Shown here: positions 6,741 through 14,394 of the stretch, one piece after another
Layout: every line of letters starts with the position of its first letter
Position numbering within the stretch: position 1 is the first letter of the stretch
Assembly (NCBI RefSeq): GCF_009725235.1
Contig: NZ_WJFC01000216.1
Span: 1 to 22,580 of the forward strand
Length of the DNA: 22,580 bases
Reading direction: 5' to 3'
Source of the DNA: Scytonema sp. UIC 10036
GTDB lineage: Bacteria > Cyanobacteriota > Cyanobacteriia > Cyanobacteriales > Nostocaceae
The notes under the pieces: generated by a model
Seen by the model: only the letters and a program-made list of their open reading frames with translations
What the model was told of the DNA's origin: nothing
The model's database searches: none
Translations under genes and position numbers: made by a program

Positions 6741-8556
6741 TAACTAATTCTGCAACAACATTGGCAAGTTCATCCGGCATAACTGGTTTTGAGAGGTGTT
6801 TTTGGAAACCCGCAGCTAACGCTTCTTGCCGATCCCTGTCTCCAGCATAAGCTGTCAGCGCAATCGCTGGGATTTTTCCTCCCTTTTCGCTTGGCTGACT
6901 TCTGATTTGGCGAATTAAGCCATAACCATCTGTTTCGGGCATACCAATGTCGCTAACTAGCACATCTGGATGGAAAGATGCTAGCATTTCTAGTGCTGAA
7001 TCAGCAGAGGTTGCCGCAGCTGCGATCGCACCACAGTCTTCTAAAGCATAGACTATAAAATCACGAGAATCCCTCTCATCATCAACTACCAAAACTCTCA
7101 CTCCTGTCAGGAGAAGGGACTGGCAAGAAGGAACTGGGGAGTGGGAAATTTTGCGCCTACTCCCTTTTCCCGATTCTCTATTCCCTTCAAGAATTGGCAG
7201 TTGTACTGTAAATGTTGCCCCCTGTCCTTCTCCGGGACTGCTTGCAGTTACACTTCCACCATGGAGTTCTATCAAGTGACGCACAATTGCCAAACCCAAC
7301 CCCAAACCACCATGTTTGCGGGTGGTGGAACCATCTGCTTGGCGAAAGGAATCAAATACGTAAGGTAGAAACTCACGATGAATACCTATACCCGTATCCT
7401 TGACTGTTATTCGGGCATATGTTAAGGCTTGGGCATTGGGAATTGGGAATTGGGCATTAATACCTTCTCCCTTGTCTCCCTTGTCTCCCTTGTCTCCCTT
7501 GTCTCCCTTGTCTCCCTTGTCTCCCACTCTCTCCAACAACACTTCTACCTGTCCCCCTTGAGTGGTAAACTTGATTGCATTGGAGAGGAGATTCCAAACA
7601 ATTTGCTGCAAACGATTGGGATCGCCTAAGACAAGGAATTTTGACTTGGCATGCCACTGTGTTGCTTGTGGGATGAAAGTGACTGTAGAAGTTTCCTCAG
7701 TAGAAACGTTGGGTGGGTATTTGGATTGTTGAGCAACTGCTTGAGTCTTATTTGATACAATACTTAAACTTTCATTTTGATTCTCTAATTGAGAATCTAA
7801 AATAGAAAACTTAAGATCGATAGATTTAGCTTGAGCTGCCAAACGCATGGTATCAATTGCAGCTTCAATTGCAGGAATTAAGTTTGTGGGTTGAGCACGC
7901 AGGGTTAATTTACCGCGAATAATGCGAGAGACATCCAATAAATCCTCAATAAGTTGAGTTTGTAGCTTGGCGTTGCGCTCAATAGTTTCCAGCGCACGAG
8001 CAAGGGTTACCTCATCTATTTGGCGGGTTCGGAGAATTTTTGACCAACCGAGAATGGCATTGAGGGGCGATCTCAATTCATGGGAAAGTACCGCCAAAAA
8101 CTCATCTTTAATGCGGTTTGCCCTTTCCAATTCTTCTTTTTGCTGTTTTAACTCAGCTTCTGCTTGTTGGCGAGCGCGGCGTTCTTCTGCTTCTCGCATT
8201 GCTCGCCTGACTGAAGGCACGATACGTTCCAAACGTTGCTTAAGTACGTAGTCAGTAGCACCGCTTTTGAGGGTTTCAATTGCTACCTCTTCCCCCATTG
8301 TTGCGGTTACAAAGATAAAGGGTATATTGGGCACCAAACGACGTGCCATCTCCAAAGCCGAAATACCATCAAACCCCGGTAAGGAGTAATCTGAGAGAAT
8401 CAGGTCAAAACTATCTTCCTCAAGTACCTTCTGGAATTCAGCTTCGGTCTTCACCTGAACCAATTCACAAGAAATCCCGCCTTCTATTAAGATGGCGTAG
8501 ATAAGCTCTGTATCCAACAAGCTATCTTCCAGCAAGAGAAACCTGAGACCAGACAT
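6733..8556 (-). CDS. Hybrid sensor: REC - HisKA - HATPase - REC
   Basis: 607 aa, soluble. The N-terminal receiver (about 5-120) has acidic E10/D11, phospho-acceptor D56 and K106. A coiled coil (about 118-150) leads to the HisKA box DEFLAVLSHELRSPLN with H159. The ATPase has its N-box at 320-330 (WNLLSNAIKF) and its G-boxes at 387-422 (KDTGIGI, GGLGLGL). The C-terminal receiver (about 485-607) has DDE, D536 and K590. It probably takes phosphate from an upstream partner on the first receiver and relays it to the last. It begins two bases after the stop of the response regulator gene. Between the N-box and first G-box an in-frame repeat-derived insert (about 344-378) encodes six GDK triplets. 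Residues 457-482 also look repeat-derived. No DNA-binding output domain. Confidence 0.93.
   Translation of the reverse strand: MSGLRFLLLEDSLLDTELIYAILIEGGISCELVQVKTEAEFQKVLEEDSFDLILSDYSLPGFDGISALEMARRLVPNIPFIFVTATMGEEVAIETLKSGATDYVLKQRLERIVPSVRRAMREAEERRARQQAEAELKQQKEELERANRIKDEFLAVLSHELRSPLNAILGWSKILRTRQIDEVTLARALETIERNAKLQTQLIEDLLDVSRIIRGKLTLRAQPTNLIPAIEAAIDTMRLAAQAKSIDLKFSILDSQLENQNESLSIVSNKTQAVAQQSKYPPNVSTEETSTVTFIPQATQWHAKSKFLVLGDPNRLQQIVWNLLSNAIKFTTQGGQVEVLLERVGDKGDKGDKGDKGDKGDKGEGINAQFPIPNAQALTYARITVKDTGIGIHREFLPYVFDSFRQADGSTTRKHGGLGLGLAIVRHLIELHGGSVTASSPGEGQGATFTVQLPILEGNRESGKGSRRKISHSPVPSCQSLLLTGVRVLVVDDERDSRDFIVYALEDCGAIAAAATSADSALEMLASFHPDVLVSDIGMPETDGYGLIRQIRSQPSEKGGKIPAIALTAYAGDRDRQEALAAGFQKHLSKPVMPDELANVVAELVKG
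7467..7525. repeat. Nonamer CTCCCTTGT x6 inside a kinase gene
   Basis: Six perfect nine-base units (7467-7520) plus a partial CTCCC. The period of nine keeps the kinase frame open and yields repeated Gly-Asp-Lys on the minus strand. On the other side (7432-7459) ATTGGGA-type words continue the insert. Confidence 0.95.
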
Positions 8557-8558
8557 TG

Positions 8559-9035
8559 TTATTTTCCTGCAAATCCGTGAGTACTGCGTGCCGGAGGTAT
8601 GGAACCAGGTGGTGGTTCATTAATGATTGCCCAAAATAATCCTAAACCTCTAATGACTTCAACAAATTCGTGAAAATCAATGGGCTTAACAACATAAGCA
8701 TTTGTGCCTAGTTCATAACAGCGAGTCAGATCTTGCTCTTCCCGTGAGGAAGTTAGCACAACGACTGGTACTACTCGCAACTCTGGATCGGCTTTGAGTT
8801 GTGTCAAAACTTCTAATCCATCAATTTTTGGTAGCTTAAGATCCAATAGTACCACAACAGGATGACCCTCGCGCCGCAATCGATACAAGCCACGGCGGTA
8901 TAGGTAATCCAATGCTTCTTCACCGTCTCGGACAACAACAACTTCATTACCCAAATGGTTTTCTGCCAGTGAAGTCAGGATTAACTCAACGTCGTTAATG
9001 CTGTCTTCCACTAGGAGAATGCGCTTTAGTTCCAT
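8559..9035 (-). CDS. Single-domain response regulator, Rcp1/CheY-like
   Basis: 158 aa from the ATG at 9035, one receiver domain with no output module. Numbered from that start, the acidic pocket is E10/D11 (LLVEDS), the phospho-acceptor D65 (VVLLDLKLPK), the switch threonine T95 (VVVLTSS) and the lysine K117 (VVKPID). An insertion after helix 2 (YLYRRGLYRLRREGH) and the C-terminal helix with FWAIINEPPP are typical of the Rcp1 subgroup, which partners cyanobacterial phytochrome-type and PAS kinases. A GTG at 9056 would overlap the upstream kinase by 11 bases. I prefer the ATG, which leaves a 10-base gap and has GAGAG at a good distance. Likely a phosphate shuttle between the two kinases beside it (inference). 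Confidence 0.93.
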   Translation of the reverse strand: MELKRILLVEDSINDVELILTSLAENHLGNEVVVVRDGEEALDYLYRRGLYRLRREGHPVVVLLDLKLPKIDGLEVLTQLKADPELRVVPVVVLTSSREEQDLTRCYELGTNAYVVKPIDFHEFVEVIRGLGLFWAIINEPPPGSIPPARSTHGFAGK

Positions 9036-9045
9036 TGTTCGCTCT

Positions 9046-11817
9046 CTACTCTCCACTCGCTACTTCAAACCCCCTTGGTAGCGAAAAATAAAAGGTCGTG
9101 ACCTTGTCTATTTCACTTTCCGCCCAGACACGCCCGCCATGTCGGTGAACAATGCGCTGGACGTTTGCCAATCCAACACCCGTACCCTCAAACTGAGGAT
9201 CGCTGTGCAAGCGTTGAAAAACTCCAAATAATTTGTGAGCGTATCGCATGTCAAAACCAATGCCGTTATCTCGCACGAAGAATACCACTTCTTGTTCCTC
9301 ACTGATACAGCCTACAGTAATTTCTGCCAAGGAACGGGTTTTACTATATTTAATGGCATTCTCTAGCAAGTTACGGAGAACCAGTCTTAACATGGAAGAG
9401 TCACCATATACTTGGGGTAGCGATTCTATTTGCCAAGAAATCTTACGGTTTTTTGTTTCTGGCAATAAATCGCGTTGTACTTCCCGTAAGAGTAAATTCA
9501 TATCTACGTTGGTATAACGCATTTCAGAACGCCCCACACGGGAAAAAGTTAACAAATCATCAATCAATTTACCTGCTTGTTTGGTGGCTTCGGTGATGAT
9601 GTCAAGATAACGTTGGCTAGTTTCATCTAGCGATGTTTTTGTTAGCCGTTTTTGCAACAAATCAACGAATCCGGTGATGTGCCGCAATGGTGCTCTTAAG
9701 TCATGAGAAACTGAGTAAGAGAACGATTCGAGTTCCCTATTGGCTGATTCTAGCTGAGCAGTGCGTTGTTTGACTCTTTCTTCAAGAGTTTCGTTGATTT
9801 GTCGCATTTGGGCTTCGGCTTGTTTGCGGTCTTCTATATCTATACAAGACCCGATGTAACCTAAGAACTCACCTTCTGACGTAAATCTTGGTACTCCAAT
9901 ATCAAATAGCCAACGGTATTGCCCATCAAACCTTCTCAAGCGGTATTCCATTTGGAAAGTCAGGCGTGCATCAAATGCGCTCACGTAAGTCTCCAAGCAA
10001 TACTGAAGGTCTTCAGGATGTATGCCTTCTGTCCAACCATTGCCTATTTCCATCTCCATTGTTCGTCCGGTAAAATCCAGCCAAGGCTTGTTAAAGTAGT
10101 TACACACTTTATCTGTACCGGACATCCAAACCATCATTGGAGCAGTATCAGTGACATGGCGAAATCGCTTTTCACTTTCCACTAAGGCTGCTTGGGTTCT
10201 CTTGAGTTCACTAATATCGAGAACAAATGAAATAACTTCTTGCTGCTGTTCTCCAACTATAGTGCAGCCCACTAACACTGGAACGCGAGTTCCATCCTTT
10301 CGGATATAAGCTTTTTCATAGGGGCTAGAGCTTCCTTTCACCTTTGCGTCGGCTAGCGCCGCTTCATCTAAGGGTAAAAACTCTGGTGGTGTTAGATCTT
10401 TCCACTCCAGCCTTTCGACAAGAAAATCTTTGCGAGTATAGCCAATTATACTCAAAAATGCATCGTTGACTTCCTTCAGATGTCCGTGCATATCGCTGCT
10501 GATAATGCCAATCAAGTCTGATTCCACAAAGAACCTCAGTCGAGATTCGCTTTGGCGCAGGGCAACTTCTGCTCGTTTGCGATCGTCAATATCTGTACAA
10601 GTACCAAACCACTTAGTCACAGTTCCGTTACTGTCACGTAGTGGTAAAGCTTGTACTACATGCCAACGGTAAACCCCATCAAAACGTAAGAGACGATACT
10701 GTGTCTCTACTCGGTTTCCTGCCCTGAGTCCGGTTGTCCAACTTTCAAGGGCATCTGGTAGATCGTCAGGATGAACGACTTGCTGCCAATCCCATCCTAA
10801 AGTTTGATGGAGTTGCAACCCAGTGTAGTCCAGCCAGCGCTGATTGAAGTAGTCTATAAAGCCATCGCTTTGGCTAGTCCAAACCAATTGAGGAACGTTC
10901 TCGACAAGCAAACGGTAGCTTTCTTCGCTCTCTCGCAGCGCCTTTTCTGCTTTTTGACGAGTGCCATCTAACTTATTGAGAAACTTGGCATTTTGCCAAA
11001 TCAATCCCAAAAAAATTGTGTCTAGTAAAACGACAAGCAGCGATATGCCAAAAGCAGCATCGTATTGCTTAGCCGTTTGCCCCACAATAATGAACCACCC
11101 CACAATCGGGGGCAGAATCAAAATAGTTGGTATCCACAAACGAGCGATCGCACCGCCATTGAGTTCACTGGTTATTGTCCGCATAAACCCGGTGTTCGGA
11201 CGACTATACAACACTCCCACACAAAGCACCTCAAAAGTTAGTGCCGTATGTAACGCCATTGAGGTAGTATAAACGCCTAAACGGTAAAAATTTCTCACTC
11301 CATAGATATAGCCGACTATTGTTTGGAGAGATATTAAACCAACGACTATGCTTAAACCTTGCGCTAGGCAATCGCTGCGATTTGTCCTTTGCTCCAATAA
11401 CCACAGCGCACCACCTACCAAGACAAAATTGAGGGCAGTGTTTGCCCCCATGCGTCCGGGATGAGAAGTGTCTGTGGTGTCTGGTGAATCGTTAAACAGT
11501 AATTCGTCAATTCTTAAATTCCATCCTAAGATATATTGACACAGAGTCAGTAGACCAATCAGCAAGACTGCGATCGCTGTTAAACGAGCAACAAAGCTAT
11601 GTTTTCTCCTTTGTTCTCTTAATACAGAAAACCACAGCGATACCCCTGCTAGTAAAAAAGCGATCGCTGTATTTGCTTTCATAGTGACAAGTTCTGGAAA
11701 AACACTCTTAAGCAGGGTAATGTCAAGTTTCCAGCCAATCAGTACAATACACCCTACGACAACAGTCATGGCGCTTGTAACTTTTGATATTCTTTTTGCC
11801 GTGGTGAAGTTAGTCAC
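9046..11817 (-). CDS. Membrane PAS-PAS-PAS sensor histidine kinase
   Basis: 923 aa, inner-membrane. About eight hydrophobic segments lie between residues 13 and 280 (for example VTSAMTVVVGCIVLIGW and LWIPTILILPPIVGWFIIVG), resembling MASE-type integral sensor domains, which is the least certain part. Three PAS/PAC units follow at about 295-415, 416-540 and 541-665. Units one and three are near relatives (both end FGTCTDIDDRKRAE or IGSCIDIEDRKQAE), which suggests internal duplication. A coiled coil leads to the phosphorylated histidine in SYSVSHDLRAPLRH (about 700), then an HATPase with NLLENAIKYS, DNGIGFD and GTGVGLA. This H-box resembles those of cyanobacterial phytochromes. The start is GTG at 11817, supported by GAGGTGAAGG just upstream. 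It is the first gene of the three-gene operon; the signal is unknown. Confidence 0.93.
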   Translation of the reverse strand: MTNFTTAKRISKVTSAMTVVVGCIVLIGWKLDITLLKSVFPELVTMKANTAIAFLLAGVSLWFSVLREQRRKHSFVARLTAIAVLLIGLLTLCQYILGWNLRIDELLFNDSPDTTDTSHPGRMGANTALNFVLVGGALWLLEQRTNRSDCLAQGLSIVVGLISLQTIVGYIYGVRNFYRLGVYTTSMALHTALTFEVLCVGVLYSRPNTGFMRTITSELNGGAIARLWIPTILILPPIVGWFIIVGQTAKQYDAAFGISLLVVLLDTIFLGLIWQNAKFLNKLDGTRQKAEKALRESEESYRLLVENVPQLVWTSQSDGFIDYFNQRWLDYTGLQLHQTLGWDWQQVVHPDDLPDALESWTTGLRAGNRVETQYRLLRFDGVYRWHVVQALPLRDSNGTVTKWFGTCTDIDDRKRAEVALRQSESRLRFFVESDLIGIISSDMHGHLKEVNDAFLSIIGYTRKDFLVERLEWKDLTPPEFLPLDEAALADAKVKGSSSPYEKAYIRKDGTRVPVLVGCTIVGEQQQEVISFVLDISELKRTQAALVESEKRFRHVTDTAPMMVWMSGTDKVCNYFNKPWLDFTGRTMEMEIGNGWTEGIHPEDLQYCLETYVSAFDARLTFQMEYRLRRFDGQYRWLFDIGVPRFTSEGEFLGYIGSCIDIEDRKQAEAQMRQINETLEERVKQRTAQLESANRELESFSYSVSHDLRAPLRHITGFVDLLQKRLTKTSLDETSQRYLDIITEATKQAGKLIDDLLTFSRVGRSEMRYTNVDMNLLLREVQRDLLPETKNRKISWQIESLPQVYGDSSMLRLVLRNLLENAIKYSKTRSLAEITVGCISEEQEVVFFVRDNGIGFDMRYAHKLFGVFQRLHSDPQFEGTGVGLANVQRIVHRHGGRVWAESEIDKVTTFYFSLPRGFEVASGE

Positions 11818-12009
11818 GAGCCTTCACCTCAATTTTAAAGTTCTGTTTGCCGATATAGTATAGATAAAACCTCATTTTAAATGTTACATAAATCAAACAA
11901 AAGCAGGTAAACTTTTTCTAAAATCTACCTTACGGCTGTTGGCAACACTTATGGAATACACTTGCGATAGATTTTCTTAAAATAATCTTAAATCTTCTAC
12001 ACTTAAAGT

Positions 12010-12047
12010 AAGATCCCCGACTTCTTGAGGAAGTCGGGGATCTTTTT
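12010..12047. terminator. 15-bp perfect hairpin with T-run (dispersed palindrome)
   Basis: A perfect 15-base arm (12010-12024, GATCCCCGACTTC core) pairs with 12030-12044 around TTGAG. On the plus strand the arm runs into TTTTT, as in an intrinsic terminator. Both flanking genes lie on the minus strand, where the tail is weaker. It belongs to a palindrome family frequent between cyanobacterial genes and may end the EcsC-like transcript. Confidence 0.6.
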
Positions 12048-12054
12048 CTTATTT

Positions 12055-12083
12055 GTAGGGTGGGCGGTGCCCACTACTACAAG
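12055..12083. repeat. Small palindromic repeat
   Basis: GTGGGC (12060-12065) pairs with GCCCAC (12069-12074) around GGT, inside the flanks GTAGG and CTACTAC. This is another intergenic palindrome type common in cyanobacteria. It sits 46 bases downstream of the EcsC-like stop. Confidence 0.6.
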
Positions 12084-12128
12084 AATTGGTAATTTTAGAG
12101 TGGAAAGGAATTAGCTCTCCAAGCCAAC

Positions 12129-13325
12129 CTACTTAGCCTCATGATTCTCAACTAAAGACTTGATACCATTAACATCAATGTTAAATTTACTGGCAATTGC
12201 GTTAATGATATTTTGTTCTGTAGATGTTATATCATTTTGACTGCGAGCAATTCTGTAACATTGAGCCAAAACGGGTATAGCAAAATCTCTATTAAGTTGA
12301 TTGAGAAGGCTATCTAAAGATTGAGGTGATTTGATATTATGAGCAATAGTTTCCAATGAATTAGAACTTAAATTTAAAGCTTGCAACTCAGGCAAAATTT
12401 CTTCCCAAGTTTTTTCGGGATAGCTAGCAAGAATCATGTGAACTAATATTTGATCCATGACAGCTTCTTGCGCGATCGCTTTTTCCAGATAATTCTCACT
12501 TTCCTGCTTTAATTCTGCAAGCGTTTCCTCAGAAGACAGCGGCTTTGATATATCTAGCTTTGCTTCATAAAATCGGCAAGCTGCATATCCTAATGAATAA
12601 ATCATTGTTGCATTAGAACTAGCACCAATAACTGCGCCGGCAAAAGGAACATTTCTCAGTAAACCCAAACCAGCTGTCTTTAACAGACGACCACCCCCCA
12701 AAGCTAAACCAAAAATTGCCAGCACTTCGCCCTTACGAGAAGGATCTTTTAAATCCAATCCATAGGCAGATGCAATTTGATAAACCATTTCCGATTGTAA
12801 CTCTGTGGTAGCTGCCAAATCAATTGCTAAAAATGCCGCCGCAAATCCGGGCAAAACACTAGTTGCCAATCCAATTCCCCCTGCCATTGCTGCTTTCTCA
12901 ACCATAATGCGATGAGAAATTTGGCTGGGTGATTCGTTGGGGTGTTCTAGCTGTAATTTTTTAACTGCTGCTGCTGCTTTTTCCAAATTAACGTTATCAG
13001 AAGCACCGAGTAGCCAATTGAGATTTAAAACTCCTGAGAGTTTTCTAATCAACCAGTTTTCACCAAGATAATTTGCCATTTGCCCAGCAGTATGAGTAGC
13101 TTGCTCGATCAAATTGTGCGTTTGTTTTACTGCTGCTTCTCCTACCTCAGTAGCTGTTTCTGCAACTGCTTTGCCTGCTTCTACAGCAATACTACTTGCA
13201 GCTGTACCTACTCCTAAAGCTGTACCTACGGCACAGCCTAATGTTTCAGCAACAGATTCTAGTAAAGATGGTTGATCTTCTTTATTGTTAGTAGGGGGAT
13301 TGCTTTGTTGTTTTTTGTCTACCAT
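12129..13325 (-). CDS. EcsC/DUF697-like membrane-associated protein
   Basis: 398 aa, ATG start. The N-terminal 90 residues are polar, then an amphipathic alanine-rich stretch (VETLGC... to HTAGQMANYL). The middle has glycine/alanine-rich hydrophobic helices: MAGGIGLATSVLPGFAAAFL, AIFGLALGGGRLLKTAGLGL and FAGAVIGASSNATMIYSLGY. Among them are the words 'LAATTELQSEMVYQIASAYGLDL', given here in part as TTELQSEMVYQIASAYGLDL. The order 'hydrophobic loop - ATELQ - hydrophobic IA..YG - second glycine helix' is what I know from the EcsC and DUF697 groups. The last 130 residues are helical and soluble. Biochemical role unknown; membrane association is likely. Transcribed alone, with palindromic repeats on both sides. 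Confidence 0.6.
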   Translation of the reverse strand: MVDKKQQSNPPTNNKEDQPSLLESVAETLGCAVGTALGVGTAASSIAVEAGKAVAETATEVGEAAVKQTHNLIEQATHTAGQMANYLGENWLIRKLSGVLNLNWLLGASDNVNLEKAAAAVKKLQLEHPNESPSQISHRIMVEKAAMAGGIGLATSVLPGFAAAFLAIDLAATTELQSEMVYQIASAYGLDLKDPSRKGEVLAIFGLALGGGRLLKTAGLGLLRNVPFAGAVIGASSNATMIYSLGYAACRFYEAKLDISKPLSSEETLAELKQESENYLEKAIAQEAVMDQILVHMILASYPEKTWEEILPELQALNLSSNSLETIAHNIKSPQSLDSLLNQLNRDFAIPVLAQCYRIARSQNDITSTEQNIINAIASKFNIDVNGIKSLVENHEAK

Positions 13326-13430
13326 TTTTTACTACTTCCCGATCTAGTGACTATTGATGGTTGTAGCAAAGGTAGGGTAATTTTGGCTTCCCTCTAGAAG
13401 GATAAAACTGCTGAAACGCCAAATGTATTG

Positions 13431-13501
13431 GTAGGTTGGGTTGAGGAACGAAAACCAACAATTCAATTCAATGTTGCGTTTCGTTCCTCAACCCAACCTA
13501 C
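13431..13501. repeat. Large palindromic repeat, 23-bp perfect arms
   Basis: A 23-base left arm (13431-13453, beginning GTAGGTTGGG) is perfectly complementary to 13479-13501, with a 25-base AT-rich loop. It is a longer version of the element at 4927-4951. It lies 30 bases past the hydrolase stop, so it probably ends the acyltransferase-iscB-hydrolase transcript, and it separates that unit from the EcsC-like gene. Confidence 0.85.
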
Positions 13502-13531
13502 TTCTTTTTTTTTATATCTATTATGATTATG

Positions 13532-14350
13532 TTAGATCTGCGCTTCAAGGATTGGAACATCACGGGTTAAAAAATTTTCCTCCCTCATAATTTCATACAG
13601 GTTAATATCTGCTTCTAACAAGCAGGCGTGTCCGCAATTCGGTAGCACTAACATTTTGGCGTTGGGTAAAACATTTGTTAAACGTTTGGCTTCTTCTAGG
13701 GAGGGTAAAAGTCGATCTTGAGAACCGACGATGACTAAAACAGGCTGATTGAGACTGCGTAGCTGCGTGTCATCAACATAAAATTCTCTAAGTAAAGAAA
13801 TTCTCCAAAGGACGGTTTGTGGTGGTACATAACGTATACTTTTGACGAGTTCATGTCTGTCGCTGCGGGAAATACGTGACAAATTCGCTAAGAATGGTAA
13901 TAAGGCCAATCCACCGATATCGTAAAGGCATGATGGTACTAGGGGTGTAAGTTGAGATAACCAACCTAAAAACGGGCGCAGATGAAAGGCACTTGCGGAG
14001 TTAATGAGAACGATTCGCTTAAAGAGTTTGGGTGCTTTTATGGCAACTTTCTGTGCTAAACAACCTCCAAAGGATTCTCCACACAAGTACACTTCGCGAC
14101 AGGCACTTTTTTCCAATTCTGCATGGATTAAGTCCAAGACGTTGTTAGTCAGAACATCCCAACTTGTTAAATCATCCCGTGGTATTGCCAAACACCGGAC
14201 ATCGAAGCCAGCTTCTAATCCCGCTGTTTGCGATCGCAAAAGTTGACCGGTTCCATCCATACCTGGTAAATAAACAAACAACGGTAACTCTGGCTGTAAC
14301 CGTTTGGGAGTTAAGAAGCAAGGCTTGAGTTCTACTTTGGGGCTAGTCAT
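13532..14350 (-). CDS. Alpha/beta hydrolase resembling the N-terminal half of phytyl ester synthases
   Basis: 272 aa, soluble. The oxyanion region is YLPGMDGTGQLLRSQ (about 27-41), the nucleophile elbow GESFGG has S93, and the acid and base are D212 (VGSQDRLLPS) and H241 (NCGHACLL). The combination 'LPGxDGTG' and 'GESFGGCLA' with a short lid (about 122-190) is what I know from the hydrolase half of plant PES1/PES2, where a C-terminal acyltransferase half is fused on. A lipase, thioesterase or acyl-transfer role on galactolipid or thioester acyl groups is inferred. An HX4D acyltransferase gene lies on the same strand 1.7 kb upstream, with iscB between. The ATG at 14350 has no visible Shine-Dalgarno; its leader is the TGGTCAC repeat. 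Confidence 0.85.
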   Translation of the reverse strand: MTSPKVELKPCFLTPKRLQPELPLFVYLPGMDGTGQLLRSQTAGLEAGFDVRCLAIPRDDLTSWDVLTNNVLDLIHAELEKSACREVYLCGESFGGCLAQKVAIKAPKLFKRIVLINSASAFHLRPFLGWLSQLTPLVPSCLYDIGGLALLPFLANLSRISRSDRHELVKSIRYVPPQTVLWRISLLREFYVDDTQLRSLNQPVLVIVGSQDRLLPSLEEAKRLTNVLPNAKMLVLPNCGHACLLEADINLYEIMREENFLTRDVPILEAQI

Positions 14351-14390
14351 TGGTCTTGGTCATTGGTCACTGGTCACTGGTCACTGTCAT
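14351..14390. repeat. Heptamer repeat TGGTCAC forming the iscB-hydrolase spacer
   Basis: One TGGTCAT (14357-14363) and three TGGTCAC units (14364-14384) with partial copies at both ends. It is the reverse complement of the family at 858-881. It makes up nearly the whole 44-base gap between the iscB stop and the hydrolase ATG. Confidence 0.85.
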
Positions 14391-14394
14391 GTTA

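Larger units (their letters stand above)
11818..12128. other. Gene-free leader of the kinase operon, with two hairpins
   Basis: No reading frame of interest. The part next to the kinase (11818-12000) is AT-rich and presumably holds its promoter, though no convincing -35/-10 pair stands out. The distal part holds the two palindromic repeats described at 12010 and 12060, which also separate it from the end of the EcsC-like gene. Confidence 0.5.

Noticed and set aside
7467..7525. CRISPR array or collagen-like domain
   Set aside because: The nine-base units have no spacers, so this is not CRISPR. GDK triplets lack the proline pattern of collagen, and the flanks are an ATPase domain.
9108..9302. 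Short minus-strand open frames inside the kinase genes
   Set aside because: They overlap strongly conserved ATPase coding sequence in another frame and carry no recognisable motifs.
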